From: an uncultured Saprospiraceae bacterium
Lineage (GTDB): Bacteria > Bacteroidota > Bacteroidia > Chitinophagales > Saprospiraceae
DNA: 41,294 nucleotides
Direction of reading: 5' to 3'
Assembly: GCA_937922815.1 (NCBI GenBank)
Contig: CALAJP010000117.1
Coordinates: 1 to 41,294 of the forward strand
The notes under the pieces were generated by a model, which searched no databases, was not told the DNA's origin, and saw nothing but the letters and a program-made list of their open reading frames with translations. Position numbers and translations under genes: made by a program. Below, in pieces: positions 1-8,784 of this stretch (position 1 is the first letter of the stretch; each line of letters begins with the position of its first letter).

Positions 1-1464
1 ATTGAAATCAGAAAAAAATATGTTGAACATATCCAACGTGTTTTTGTACTATTTGGACAATCCGAAGAAGAAGCATTAGCATCTGCTCAGCACATTTTAC
101 GACTAGAGACTGTTCTTGCAGAACCAAGACTATCCAGAGTAGAAAGAAGAGATATCAGAAACTATGACAACCCAAGGTCAGTTGCAGATATCAACAAAAT
201 GATACCTACTATAGATTGGAACATGTTTTTTGAGGACTTAAAATTACCAAGTAAATTAGACACTACTTATGTAATGCAATTAAAGTATTCTAAAAAACTT
301 GCGGATATTTTAGTAGATGGCAATATTGAAGATATTAAATTAATGACTAAATGGTCAACAATTAACAATTTAGCAAGTGTTGCTAATCAACAATTATATG
401 ATTATAATTGGGATTTTTATTCAAAAACTTTGAATGGTGCTGAAAAACAAAAACCTGCTGACATTAGAGCTTTGAGAGTTGTAAATAGTAGAATTGGAGA
501 GGCATTAGGCAAACTATATGTTGACGAAAAATTCCCTGTTGAAGCTAAAAAATCGGCTGAAGAAATGGTTGCCAATCTAATTAAGGCTTATGATGGTCGT
601 ATCAAAAACCTTTCTTGGATGTCTGACGAAAGTAAGGAAGAAGCATTAAAAAAACTACATGGACTAACCGTAAAAATCGGATACCCTGACAAGTGGAAAG
701 ATTATTCTAAATTGGCTATTGAACCAGACATGAGCTTACTAGATCAACACATAGCTTATATTAAGTGGTCTAATGATGATAATTTATCTAAGTATAAAAA
801 GCCAGTTGATAAAACGAAATGGTCTATGCCTCCTCAAACGGTAAACGCATACTTCAATCCACTGTTTAATGAAATTGTATTCCCTGCAGCAATTCTTCAA
901 CCTCCTTTCTTTGATTATAAAGCAGATGATGCGGTAAACTATGGTGGTATCGGAGCGGTAATTGGTCATGAAATTTCTCATGGATTTGATGATTCAGGTT
1001 CAAGGTTCGATTCTGATGGCAATTTAAGAAACTGGTGGACTGATACTGATTTAGAACAATTCAGAGAAAGAGGTTTGAAACTGAAAACACAGTTTGATAG
1101 TATTGAAGTTTTTGAAAATACTTATGTTAATGGTGCACTAACGTTAGGTGAAAATATAGGTGACCTTGGTGGTATTTTGGCGGCTTTTGATGGTTTGCAA
1201 ATCAATTTCAAGAATAAAACTAAGCCTGGAGAAATTGAAGGATTTACACCCGAACAACGATTTTTCATGTCTTGGGCTACTGTTTGGAGAACCAAATCTA
1301 GAGAAGAATATATTCGTACTAAATTAAAAACGGATCCACATTCTCCAGGTATGTACAGAGCAACAGAACCTTTAAAAAACATTGATGAGTTTTACAAAGC
1401 ATTTAACATCAAAGAAGGAGATAAAATGTACTTAGCTCCAGAAGAAAGGGTGAAAATTTGGTAA
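1..1464 (+). CDS. M13-family zinc metallopeptidase (PepO/neprilysin-like), 5' end missing
   Basis: The frame is open to base 1, so this is a gene cut by the window edge; the first ATG at 199 is internal and the upstream codons encode family-like sequence (KKYVEHIQRVFVLFG, ILRLETVLAEPRLSR). The catalytic domain is complete: the zinc motif HEISH lies in VIGHEISHGFDD (bases about 961-990), the third-ligand motif ENIGDLGG at about 1150-1173, and the C terminus RVKIW resembles the usual family ending. M13 enzymes are zinc endopeptidases that cut short peptides and in Bacteroidota are usually exported or lipid-anchored; the signal region is outside the window, so location is inferred. A strong hairpin terminator follows. 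Confidence 0.93.
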   Translation: MEIRKKYVEHIQRVFVLFGQSEEEALASAQHILRLETVLAEPRLSRVERRDIRNYDNPRSVADINKMIPTIDWNMFFEDLKLPSKLDTTYVMQLKYSKKLADILVDGNIEDIKLMTKWSTINNLASVANQQLYDYNWDFYSKTLNGAEKQKPADIRALRVVNSRIGEALGKLYVDEKFPVEAKKSAEEMVANLIKAYDGRIKNLSWMSDESKEEALKKLHGLTVKIGYPDKWKDYSKLAIEPDMSLLDQHIAYIKWSNDDNLSKYKKPVDKTKWSMPPQTVNAYFNPLFNEIVFPAAILQPPFFDYKADDAVNYGGIGAVIGHEISHGFDDSGSRFDSDGNLRNWWTDTDLEQFRERGLKLKTQFDSIEVFENTYVNGALTLGENIGDLGGILAAFDGLQINFKNKTKPGEIEGFTPEQRFFMSWATVWRTKSREEYIRTKLKTDPHSPGMYRATEPLKNIDEFYKAFNIKEGDKMYLAPEERVKIW

Positions 1465-1502
1465 TACAAATAAAAACCCGTGTATTATAAAATATGCACT
1501 AT

Positions 1503-1546
1503 AAAAAACCTTAATTAGAAAATATACGACTAATTAAGGTTTTTTT
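1503..1546 (+). terminator. Intrinsic terminator after the M13 peptidase gene
   Basis: Inverted repeat AAAAAACCTTAATTAG / CTAATTAAGGTTTTTT with an 11-nt loop, ending in a T-run. It begins 39 bases after the stop codon. The A-run on the other side would let it work in both directions. Confidence 0.85.
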
Positions 1547-1592
1547 ATTAAAATAAAAATTGGATTTCAGGCAAAAACCCAATACAATATTC

Positions 1593-1600
1593 TATATTTG
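1593..1600 (+). promoter_or_regulatory. Candidate -7 box (TATATTTG) for the TonB receptor gene
   Basis: The sequence matches the Bacteroidota sigma-A -7 consensus TAnnTTTG. No well-spaced TTG -33 element was found upstream. The implied 5' leader to the ATG at 1752 is roughly 145 nt, in which I saw no recognised riboswitch. Confidence 0.35.
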
Positions 1601-1751
1601 TCGTTTAGTTGCATAAAACAACTAAATCATTCCAAACAAATAGCTTCTTAAATTACATTATTCCTAATATCTCATATGAGGGGTTAGTCACCAATCTGTA
1701 AATTCAAACTTTAAATATATTTTGAATTATTTTTTAACAAAACATTTTTGT

Positions 1752-4541
1752 ATGAAACTTTTTACTAAATCATCACTATTAGTGATGTGTATTGGTTTGT
1801 TTGGATTAACAGTCAATGCTCAATCCTTATCCGGTATTGTCACTAGTGACGAAGGTGAAGTCATTGGGGCTAATGTTCTTATCGAAGGAACAACAAGCGG
1901 AACTACTTCAGATTTTGATGGCTCTTACAGATTAGAAATGGATGCTGGTACATACCAGATTACGTTTTCATACCTCGGCTATGTATCGCAAACGTTAGAC
2001 GTTATTATAGCTGATGGCGAAGACAAAAAATTAGATGTCTTTATGGAATCTGATGCACAACAACTAGAAGATGTTGTAGTAGTAGGTACTCGTACCGCTC
2101 CAAGATCTTCTACCAGTACTCCTTTACCTGTAGATATGATTTCCACAAAAGATTTGGCATCAACCGGTCAAGCTTCTTTCGACAAAGCTTTACAGTATAG
2201 AATACCTTCTTTCAATACCGTTCAGACTCCTGTTAATGATGCAACTTCATTATTGGATCCTTATGAAATACGAAACATGGGACCTTCAAGAACATTGATT
2301 CTTATTAATGGAAAGAGAAAGAACATGTCAGCATTATTATATACTCAAACTTCGCCAGGTCGTGGAGAAACAGGTGCTGATATCTCTGCAATACCACAAG
2401 ATGCTATCAAAAGAGTTGAAATATTGAGAGATGGTGCTTCGGCACAATATGGTTCTGATGCTATTGCAGGGGTTATGAATATCATATTAAAAGATAGAGT
2501 TGATCAAGCTTCTGTTACATTGCGAGCAGGAATGACAAGCAAAGGTGATGGCGAAAACATTGGCTTGAGCTTTAATAACGGAAATAAAATTGGAGATAAA
2601 GGTTTTATCAACTACACCGTCGATTTCTCTAAATCTTACCTAATGAACAGACCTGGTACTGTTGATGCAGCTGGAGAAGCCATAGATTTCGAGGCTGATA
2701 TTGCAGATGTACAATCGTTTTTAAATCAATATCCAGATGCTGGAAACATTAACGGTTCACCTGAAACAACTGCAGCAAAATTTGCAGTTAATGGAGGATT
2801 AGACATTACAGAAAATACTGAAGTTTATTTTAACGCTGCTTATGTTTATAAAAACGTAAACTCTTTCGCCAATTATAGAACTCCATACTGGAGAACAGAG
2901 GCTGCTTTTCCATATTTAGCTGATTTTTTCCCTAATGGACCTGGAGGAACTTACATTGGATATGTACCTACGTTTGATGGTTTATTGAATGATTATAATG
3001 GAACATTAGGTTTCAGAAACGAAAGAAATGGTTGGATTACAGACGGAAGTATTACTTTTGGTGGTAATAAACAAACATATACAGTATCAAATTCTCACAA
3101 TAGAAATGAAGTTTTTGTAACAAACATAACTGATGCTAATGGTAATGGTTCTATTGACGAAGGTGAAATTTCATTAGATCAAAAATACAGAGAAAACTCT
3201 CCTATTTCATTTGACCCAGGAGGTACTGCATTTAGTCATGTTGTAGGTAATATTGATATTACGAAAAGAATAAGTGATAAATTTGCATTTGCATTTGGAT
3301 CTGAGTTTAGAACAGAATCATTTACCGTTATTGAAGGTCAAGAAGCTTCTTATGAAGGTGGTGGAGCAGATTCATTTGCAGGTAACACACCTGAAAATTC
3401 AGGAAAATTCAATCGTTATAATGTAGGAGCTTATGCTGATTTTGCATTCGATTTTACGGATGATTTTTTAGTAAATGTAACAGGTCGTGTAGAAAACTAT
3501 TCTGATTTCGGAAATGCTTTCGTTTGGAAATTAAGTTCTAGATATAAATTTGCTGATGATAAATTGACGTTAAGAGGTTCTGCTTCTACAGGTTTCAGAG
3601 CACCAACATTACACCAGATTTATACTCAAAAGGCTCAATTCTCTTTTGTACCAGGTCAAGGTATCCAAGTGGGTGGGTTGGTTAGTAATATTTCTCCTCA
3701 AGCAAACTTATTAAACATTCCTGAATTGACTGCTGAGAAATCTACTAACATCACTTTAGGTATTGGAGCAAAACCATTTTTAGGATTTAATTTCACGTTG
3801 GATTATTACAACATCTCAGTAAAAGACAGAATCCTATTGAGTACAGAAATTGGAGCAACAGATGCTGGAGGAACAGAACTTGACAACATTCTAACGTCAA
3901 ACAATCTAAGTGATTTGAGTTTCTTTGTAAATGCTATTGACACCAGAACATCAGGAATTGATTTTGTAGCAAACTACAGAAAAACATTAACTACGGGTAA
4001 AGTCAGTCTTAATTTATCTGGAAATTATACAATCCAAAATGAAAGAGACGGTGCTGTAAAAAATCCAGATATTGTAGCAGCAGCAGGTCAATCTGTTGTT
4101 AATAGAACTCAAGAAGCATTATTCTTTACTTCTCGTCCTGTTACTAAATGGATTTTAGGGGTTAGTTACGAATTAGACAAATGGGCTTTCTCTGTAAACA
4201 ATACTTATTTCGGGAAAACAATTTTCAAACAACAAGGTTTAGATGATAATTTAAGAACTGAATTTATACCTAAAATTGTTACTGATTTAGCGATTTCTTG
4301 GAACCCTACGGATAAGTTAACTTTTGCATTAAATATAAATAACATACTTAATGTTCTTCCTGAATGGAAATTTGTAGCAGAGAACGCTGCAGGTACAACA
4401 CTATTAAACAACGAAGCTGAAATTAAAAACCAAAGTAATTTAATTACTTTTAACCAACGATATAGTCAAATGACTTATGATGGTTCACACTTTAGTCAAT
4501 TCGGTACGATGATGACTCTAAGTGCTAATGTTAGATTTTAA
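1752..4541 (+). CDS. TonB-dependent outer-membrane receptor with N-terminal carboxypeptidase-regulatory-like domain
   Basis: From the ATG at 1752 the product is 929 residues and starts with a clean signal peptide (MKLFTKSSLLVMCIGLFGL..NAQ). An in-frame ATG at 1722 would put ten polar/aromatic residues in front of it, so 1752 is preferred. After the signal comes a carboxypeptidase-regulatory-like beta-sandwich (SLSGIVTSDEGEVIGANVLIEG ... F.YLGY.SQ), then a plug domain (EDVVVVGTRT; GPSRTLILINGKRK; IKRVEILRDGASAQYGSDAIAGVMNI), then a long beta-barrel ending in LSANVRF with the terminal Phe typical of outer-membrane proteins. Such receptors take up siderophores, vitamins or glycans using TonB energy. 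There is no SusD partner beside it, so it is probably not a Sus-type glycan system; the substrate cannot be read from sequence. Confidence 0.93.
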   Translation: MKLFTKSSLLVMCIGLFGLTVNAQSLSGIVTSDEGEVIGANVLIEGTTSGTTSDFDGSYRLEMDAGTYQITFSYLGYVSQTLDVIIADGEDKKLDVFMESDAQQLEDVVVVGTRTAPRSSTSTPLPVDMISTKDLASTGQASFDKALQYRIPSFNTVQTPVNDATSLLDPYEIRNMGPSRTLILINGKRKNMSALLYTQTSPGRGETGADISAIPQDAIKRVEILRDGASAQYGSDAIAGVMNIILKDRVDQASVTLRAGMTSKGDGENIGLSFNNGNKIGDKGFINYTVDFSKSYLMNRPGTVDAAGEAIDFEADIADVQSFLNQYPDAGNINGSPETTAAKFAVNGGLDITENTEVYFNAAYVYKNVNSFANYRTPYWRTEAAFPYLADFFPNGPGGTYIGYVPTFDGLLNDYNGTLGFRNERNGWITDGSITFGGNKQTYTVSNSHNRNEVFVTNITDANGNGSIDEGEISLDQKYRENSPISFDPGGTAFSHVVGNIDITKRISDKFAFAFGSEFRTESFTVIEGQEASYEGGGADSFAGNTPENSGKFNRYNVGAYADFAFDFTDDFLVNVTGRVENYSDFGNAFVWKLSSRYKFADDKLTLRGSASTGFRAPTLHQIYTQKAQFSFVPGQGIQVGGLVSNISPQANLLNIPELTAEKSTNITLGIGAKPFLGFNFTLDYYNISVKDRILLSTEIGATDAGGTELDNILTSNNLSDLSFFVNAIDTRTSGIDFVANYRKTLTTGKVSLNLSGNYTIQNERDGAVKNPDIVAAAGQSVVNRTQEALFFTSRPVTKWILGVSYELDKWAFSVNNTYFGKTIFKQQGLDDNLRTEFIPKIVTDLAISWNPTDKLTFALNINNILNVLPEWKFVAENAAGTTLLNNEAEIKNQSNLITFNQRYSQMTYDGSHFSQFGTMMTLSANVRF

Positions 4542-4563
4542 TGTTTTATAAATTCTAACACAA

Positions 4564-4602
4564 AAAGACCGCAATACTTTGATGTAAGTGTTGCGGTCTT
4601 TA
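4564..4602. terminator. Bidirectional terminator between the TonB receptor and pyrR
   Basis: Stem AAAGACCGCAATACTT / AAGTGTTGCGGTCTTT with a 6-nt loop, A-rich on the left and T-rich on the right. It sits between convergent genes and can end both transcripts. Confidence 0.85.
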
Positions 4603-4622
4603 TTTTATATAAAAAAGTACTC

Positions 4623-5159
4623 TTATTTTGTTTTCAAAACTACTTCTTTTTCATTTCCTTCTTCCCAAAATACTTGTACATAACTTTCGTCCATTGTGTC
4701 AACAACCAAGCCTGAATAATTGCTTTGAATAGGTAAATGGCGTTTGAATTTTCTATCAATCAAAGTGACTAAAGACACTCGCTCTGGTCGTCCATAATGA
4801 AGCAGTGCAGACATCGCCGCCTGAATCGTTCTACCCGTAAATAAAACATCATCAACCAAAAAGACTTGTTTCCCTTCAATCAAAAAAGGCATATCCGTTT
4901 TATATGCTTTCAAAGTTTCCTCTCCTCTCCTAAAATCGTCTCTATAAAATGTAGGGTCAATAATACCGAAGTCAAAATAGATAGAAGGTTCTTCTTCTCG
5001 AATAAATTCGGCAATACGATTAGCTAACAAAACACCTCTTGGCTGAATGGCAATTATACAAAAAGGTTCGTCCGACTTTTGATCCTCGATAATTTGATAC
5101 GCCAATCGTTCGATAGTTAACGTAAACCTCTTTTTTGACAAAAGTATTTTTGAAGCCAT
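4623..5159 (-). CDS. pyrR: PyrR-type uracil phosphoribosyltransferase / pyrimidine regulator
   Basis: The 178-residue length fits PyrR (about 175-185). The PRPP-binding loop is present as VFLVDDVLFTGRTI, and the family signature FGIIDPTFYRDD precedes it. In Firmicutes PyrR binds pyr mRNA to cause attenuation and also has UPRTase activity; in Bacteroidota the regulatory role is less established, so enzyme activity is the safer call. It follows aroC by two bases on the same strand, so the two are co-transcribed. I looked for a PyrR-type attenuator in the leader and saw none. Confidence 0.9.
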   Translation of the reverse strand: MASKILLSKKRFTLTIERLAYQIIEDQKSDEPFCIIAIQPRGVLLANRIAEFIREEEPSIYFDFGIIDPTFYRDDFRRGEETLKAYKTDMPFLIEGKQVFLVDDVLFTGRTIQAAMSALLHYGRPERVSLVTLIDRKFKRHLPIQSNYSGLVVDTMDESYVQVFWEEGNEKEVVLKTK

Positions 5160-5161
5160 AT

Positions 5162-6256
5162 TTATATATTTATTTTGTCAATTCTTGTAGATGTATTCAT
5201 TAGCAATGCGTCAAGAATTACTAAAGCGGTCATTGCTTCAACAATAGGAACTGCTCGTGGAACTACACAAGGGTCATGTCTTCCCTTTCCTACTACCTCT
5301 GATGGTTGTCCATGAATATCAACACTTTGTTGTGCAGGTATTATAGTAGCCACAGGTTTAAAAGCAACACGAAAATAAATATCCATACCATTCGAAATAC
5401 CACCTTGTATTCCTCCCGAATAGTTAGTTTTAGTAATCGTCCTATCTCCATCTTGGTCGAACAAATCATTATGTTCAGAACCTTTCATCGTAACACCATC
5501 AAAACCCGAACCATATTCAAACCCTTTAGCTGCATTAATACTCAACATCGCTTTCCCTAAATCTGCATGCAACTTATCAAAAGCAGGTTCCCCTAAGCCG
5601 ACAGGACAGCCCTTGACTACAGCACTCACTACCCCACCGATAGTATCTCCTTGTTTTTTAATTGTTTTTATAAGTTGAATCATCTCCTCAGCTTTATCCA
5701 AATCAGGACAACGAACAGGCGTTGATTCTATATTATCAAAATTCAAATCTTGATATGGTTTTTCTGATTTAATATGTCCTGTTTGGCTAACATAGGCAGT
5801 AATATCAACATTAAAATGCCTCAAAACCAACTTAGCTACTGCCCCCGCAGCTACTCGTGCAGCAGTTTCTCTTGCCGACGAACGTCCACCTCCTCTATAA
5901 TCACGATTTCCGTATTTATAATGGTAGGTCATATCAGCATGAGAAGGTCTAAATTTCTCAGCAATATGCGAATAATCCTTAGATCGAGCATCTTGATTAA
6001 ATATCACCAACATAATCGGAGTCCCCGTAGATTTACCTTCAAAAACACCTGAAAGTATTTCGGCTTTATCTGCTTCTTTACGTTGTGTAACAATAGCAGA
6101 TTGTCCTGGTCTTCTTTTCGCTAATTCTTCATTAATAAAACCTTCATCAATTACAACTCCGCTGGGACATCCATCGATAGTAACCCCAACTGCTTTACCA
6201 TGAGATTCTCCAAAAGTTGTTATTCTAAATACATTTCCAAAAATATTACCCGCCAT
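5162..6256 (-). CDS. aroC: Chorismate synthase
   Basis: 364 residues, the usual size. It converts 5-enolpyruvylshikimate-3-phosphate to chorismate using reduced FMN, the last step of the shikimate pathway. Conserved blocks are visible in order: [19 protein letters not shown] near the N terminus, RRPGQS, the [29 protein letters not shown] block, and near the C terminus [18 protein letters not shown]. The start ATG lies 45 bases downstream of a good promoter match. It leads a two-gene operon with pyrR. No sign of damage. Confidence 0.97.
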   Translation of the reverse strand: MAGNIFGNVFRITTFGESHGKAVGVTIDGCPSGVVIDEGFINEELAKRRPGQSAIVTQRKEADKAEILSGVFEGKSTGTPIMLVIFNQDARSKDYSHIAEKFRPSHADMTYHYKYGNRDYRGGGRSSARETAARVAAGAVAKLVLRHFNVDITAYVSQTGHIKSEKPYQDLNFDNIESTPVRCPDLDKAEEMIQLIKTIKKQGDTIGGVVSAVVKGCPVGLGEPAFDKLHADLGKAMLSINAAKGFEYGSGFDGVTMKGSEHNDLFDQDGDRTITKTNYSGGIQGGISNGMDIYFRVAFKPVATIIPAQQSVDIHGQPSEVVGKGRHDPCVVPRAVPIVEAMTALVILDALLMNTSTRIDKINI

Positions 6257-6300
6257 ATCTAATTTTCTAATAAAAAATTAATCTTATTTTAAGAATACTA

Positions 6301-6335
6301 CAAAACTACAACTTTTAAATTATCTTAAAATCAAA
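6301..6335 (-). promoter_or_regulatory. Candidate promoter of aroC-pyrR
   Basis: On the minus strand a TAGTTTTG -7 box (6301-6308) is preceded by a TTTG -33 element (6332-6335) 23 bases away, at the long end of the spacing described for Flavobacteriia. The start site would lie about 35-40 bases before the aroC ATG. Confidence 0.45.
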
Positions 6336-6515
6336 AAAACGAGCAATCTCTTTAAAAATCAGAATATTTTTAGATATTAATTTCAATTAAGTTAAAAAAT
6401 GATGTAATAAAGATTAAATTTAATAATGAAAGTAAGAAAGCAAAAGGATTTATTGTATTTTATACACTTTCATTTGGAAAAAGCAAAAAAATGAATTTAC
6501 TTAGCAGAAAACAAA

Positions 6516-6645
6516 TAGACATTATTACGAATTGAATTGTATGAGAGAAAAAACAAGAGTTTTAATTTCATACCCTGAGGTGTTAAAATGAGTACTTGAC
6601 GAAGAGTGAATTTGAATCCCTATGAATTCTTCGTAATAGTATCTA
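6516..6645. repeat. Dispersed ~130-bp repeat element, copy A (MITE-like or structured RNA)
   Basis: The element is bounded by imperfect terminal inverted repeats: TAGACATTATTACGAA at the left and the complement of TAGATACTATTACGAA at the right. It shares 34 of 35 bases with copy B at the window end in the block beginning ATTATTACGAATT (6521-6555), and about 24 of 28 bases in the block ATACC...GAGTACTT (6570-6597). Inside it is a small hairpin ATACC-CTGA-GGTGT at 6570-6583. It carries no ORF. It ends 8 bases before the next gene's -7 box. Confidence 0.7.
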
Positions 6646-6653
6646 AATAAGAC

Positions 6654-6661
6654 TAATTTTG
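6654..6661 (+). promoter_or_regulatory. Candidate -7 box (TAATTTTG) for the kinase-pfkA operon
   Basis: Matches TAnnTTTG and lies 46 bases before the ATG at 6707. No TTG -33 element at standard spacing; that region is the right end of the dispersed repeat, which may have supplied or displaced it. Confidence 0.4.
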
Positions 6662-6706
6662 ATATTTACAGCATGATGATTCTTGTTGTATCTAAAAACA
6701 TTTAAT

Positions 6707-7558
6707 ATGAAGTTAATAGCAGATAGTGGTTCAACAAAGGCAGATTGGAAGTTAGTTCAAAACAATGAAGTAATTAAAGATATTCATACCAAAGGATATA
6801 ACCCTTATTATTGGACAGCTCAAGAAATAACACAAGAGCTACAACCTATTTTCCATAGAGATTTAGACACCAATACAATACAAGAAGTCTATTACTATGG
6901 TGCAGGATGTAGTGCCGATAGCTACAATAAAATAATCGAAGATGGGCTACAACCTATTTTTCCGAATGCAAAAATCTTTGTGAAACATGATTTATTAGCG
7001 GCGGCAAGAGCTACTTGTTATGACGAACCAGGAATTTCTTGTATTTTGGGGACGGGTTCTAACTCTTGCTTATTCGATGGCAATACTATTTTAGATAACG
7101 TAGCTAATTTGGCTTATATCGTTGGAGACGAAGGAAGTGGATCTCATATAGGTAAAGCTATTTTACAGGCTTATTTTTATAAAGAAATGCCCGCAGATTT
7201 AGCTGAAAATTTCAAACAAATGTACCCTCATGATAAGGGGTGGTTTATGAAAAAAATATATGAAGAAGAAACACCCAACGCATTTTTGGCTTCGTTAACA
7301 CATTTTTGTTCAACGAGTAAAGATCAATTTTTTATTAAAAAATTAGTATATGATTGTTTTAAATTGTTTATTGAGCGGCATCTAACAAAATATGAAAATT
7401 ACAAGAACTATAAGGTGCATTTTGTTGGCTCAATAGCCTATTATTTTTCAGACATATTGAGTGTTGCACTCAATGAAAAAGGAATGACCCTTGGTAGAAT
7501 TATCAAAAAACCAATTGATAACCTTGTAAATTACCATACACAAAGCATGGTGAATTAA
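6707..7558 (+). CDS. BadF/BadG/BcrA/BcrD ATPase-family protein, N-acetylglucosamine kinase-like
   Basis: 283 residues from the ATG at 6707; upstream TTG codons in frame are not needed because the fold starts directly with the ASKHA phosphate-1 motif (MKLIADSGSTKADWKLV). A second ATP motif is visible as CILGTGSNSCLFDG, followed by AYIVGDEGSGSHIGK, matching the eukaryotic-type NAGK/BadF branch. The likely reaction is ATP-dependent phosphorylation of an amino sugar such as GlcNAc, in the cytosol. It is followed after 18 bases by pfkA on the same strand, which suggests a link to amino-sugar salvage entering glycolysis. Substrate is inferred from family only. Confidence 0.8.
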   Translation: MKLIADSGSTKADWKLVQNNEVIKDIHTKGYNPYYWTAQEITQELQPIFHRDLDTNTIQEVYYYGAGCSADSYNKIIEDGLQPIFPNAKIFVKHDLLAAARATCYDEPGISCILGTGSNSCLFDGNTILDNVANLAYIVGDEGSGSHIGKAILQAYFYKEMPADLAENFKQMYPHDKGWFMKKIYEEETPNAFLASLTHFCSTSKDQFFIKKLVYDCFKLFIERHLTKYENYKNYKVHFVGSIAYYFSDILSVALNEKGMTLGRIIKKPIDNLVNYHTQSMVN

Positions 7559-7576
7559 TTTTAATGGTATTGAAAT

Positions 7577-8557
7577 ATGAGTAAAATAAAAAGAATCGCA
7601 GTTTTCACCTCTGGAGGTGATGCACCTGGTATGAACGCAGCTATCAGAGCAGTTGTAAGAACAGCAACCTATCATGACCTACATATATATGGAATAAAAA
7701 GAGGTTATGATGGAATGATTAACGGTCAAATTTCTAGACTTGAAACTTCCGAAGTGGGAAACATCATTCACAGAGGAGGTACCGTTTTGAAAACGGCTAG
7801 GAGTATGGGGTTTATGACAGAAGAAGGTAGAAAACAAGCCTACGAACAACTAAAAGCTTATGATATTGATGGTTTAGTAGCTATTGGTGGAAATGGTACT
7901 TTGACTGGTGCTATGAAGTTTTCAGAAGAATTTAATATTCCTATTATTGGGCTACCGGGTACAATTGATAACGATTTATATGGTTCTGACCATACTATCG
8001 GGTTTGATACGGCTTTGAATACGGCTATTGAAGCTATAGACAAGGTTAGAGATACCGCCGATTCTCATAATCGTATTTTCTTCGTAGAGGTAATGGGTAG
8101 ACATTCTGGTTTTATTGCCTTGCATACAGGAATAGGAAGTGGTGCATCAAGTATTCTTATACCAGAAGCTGACAAAGACATCAATAACCTAAAAGATACC
8201 CTAAAAAAGGGTCTGAAAAGGAAAAAACTATTTGGTGTTATTGTTGTCGCTGAAGGAAACAAATATGGTGGAGCAATGGAGGTTGCCAAAAAATTCTCCG
8301 AAGAAAATAGTGCTTACGAAGTGAAAGTAACCGTTATTGGGCACCTTCAAAGAGGAGGTTCTCCTACTTGTGCAGACAGAGTATTGGCTTCTCGCCTAGG
8401 ACATTCTGCGGTAGAAGCCTTAATTGATGGCAAGCGTGATGTTATGGTAGGTGTCATTAACAATAAAGTATGTTTCACCCCTTTCATTGATGCTATTGAA
8501 AAACAAAAAAGTGCAAGTCAGGATTTAATTAATATGGCTGAGATATTAGCTTTATAG
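7577..8557 (+). CDS. pfkA: ATP-dependent 6-phosphofructokinase
   Basis: 326 residues, typical of bacterial PfkA. It phosphorylates fructose 6-phosphate to the 1,6-bisphosphate. Visible motifs: the nucleotide-binding start FTSGGDAPGMNAAIRAVVR, AIGGNGTLTGA, the catalytic GTIDNDL with GSDHTIGFDTA, VEVMGRHSGFIA, and the effector/substrate region GHLQRGGSP..DRVLASRLG. Gly-Gly-Asp at the N terminus and GGNGT argue for ATP use rather than pyrophosphate use. Second gene of a two-gene operon, followed by a terminator. Confidence 0.96.
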   Translation: MSKIKRIAVFTSGGDAPGMNAAIRAVVRTATYHDLHIYGIKRGYDGMINGQISRLETSEVGNIIHRGGTVLKTARSMGFMTEEGRKQAYEQLKAYDIDGLVAIGGNGTLTGAMKFSEEFNIPIIGLPGTIDNDLYGSDHTIGFDTALNTAIEAIDKVRDTADSHNRIFFVEVMGRHSGFIALHTGIGSGASSILIPEADKDINNLKDTLKKGLKRKKLFGVIVVAEGNKYGGAMEVAKKFSEENSAYEVKVTVIGHLQRGGSPTCADRVLASRLGHSAVEALIDGKRDVMVGVINNKVCFTPFIDAIEKQKSASQDLINMAEILAL

Positions 8558-8580
8558 CAAAATAATCTTTGCTTTATTTT

Positions 8581-8619
8581 AAAAATGAGTTTTTTCTATC
8601 GAGAAAACTCATTTTTTTT
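8581..8619 (+). terminator. Intrinsic terminator after pfkA
   Basis: Stem AAAAATGAGTTTT / GAAAACTCATTTTT with a short loop and a run of eight T, starting 24 bases after the stop codon. Confidence 0.85.
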
Positions 8620-8655
8620 GAAATATGCTTTCGTATTACCAACAAAAACAAACAA

Positions 8656-8663
8656 TAATTTTG
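8656..8663 (+). promoter_or_regulatory. Candidate -7 box (TAATTTTG) for the symporter gene
   Basis: Matches TAnnTTTG, about 120 bases before the ATG at 8785. No well-spaced -33 element. Confidence 0.3.
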
Positions 8664-8784
8664 TAAAGCCATATATAGATATTAGTTTTAGGCTTCAAAG
8701 AAAAGGTTATTTAGTACTTTAAAAAATGATTTAACATTCATAAAAGAGAATTATAACCAATTATTATAACGAATAAATAAGAAA

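Larger units (their letters stand above)
6257..6706. other. 450-base divergent intergenic region
   Basis: It lies between divergent aroC and the BadF-type kinase gene. It holds the aroC promoter (6301-6335), very AT-rich DNA with no convincing ORF (the longest I read is 22 codons at 6426), the dispersed repeat at 6516-6645, and the kinase -7 box at 6654-6661. Confidence 0.7.

Noticed and set aside
199-1464. ATG at 199 as the start of the M13 peptidase
   Set aside because: The frame is open to base 1 and the upstream residues match the family, so the gene is truncated by the window.
5306-6052. Plus-strand frames inside aroC
   Set aside because: They are antisense shadows of a complete, well-conserved chorismate synthase gene.
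6426-6494. 22-codon ORF before the dispersed repeat
   Set aside because: Too short, lysine-rich from AT-rich DNA, and without supporting signals.
6257-6515. PyrR-responsive attenuator in the aroC-pyrR leader
   Set aside because: No terminator/antiterminator pair or PyrR-binding loop was seen in the short leader before aroC.
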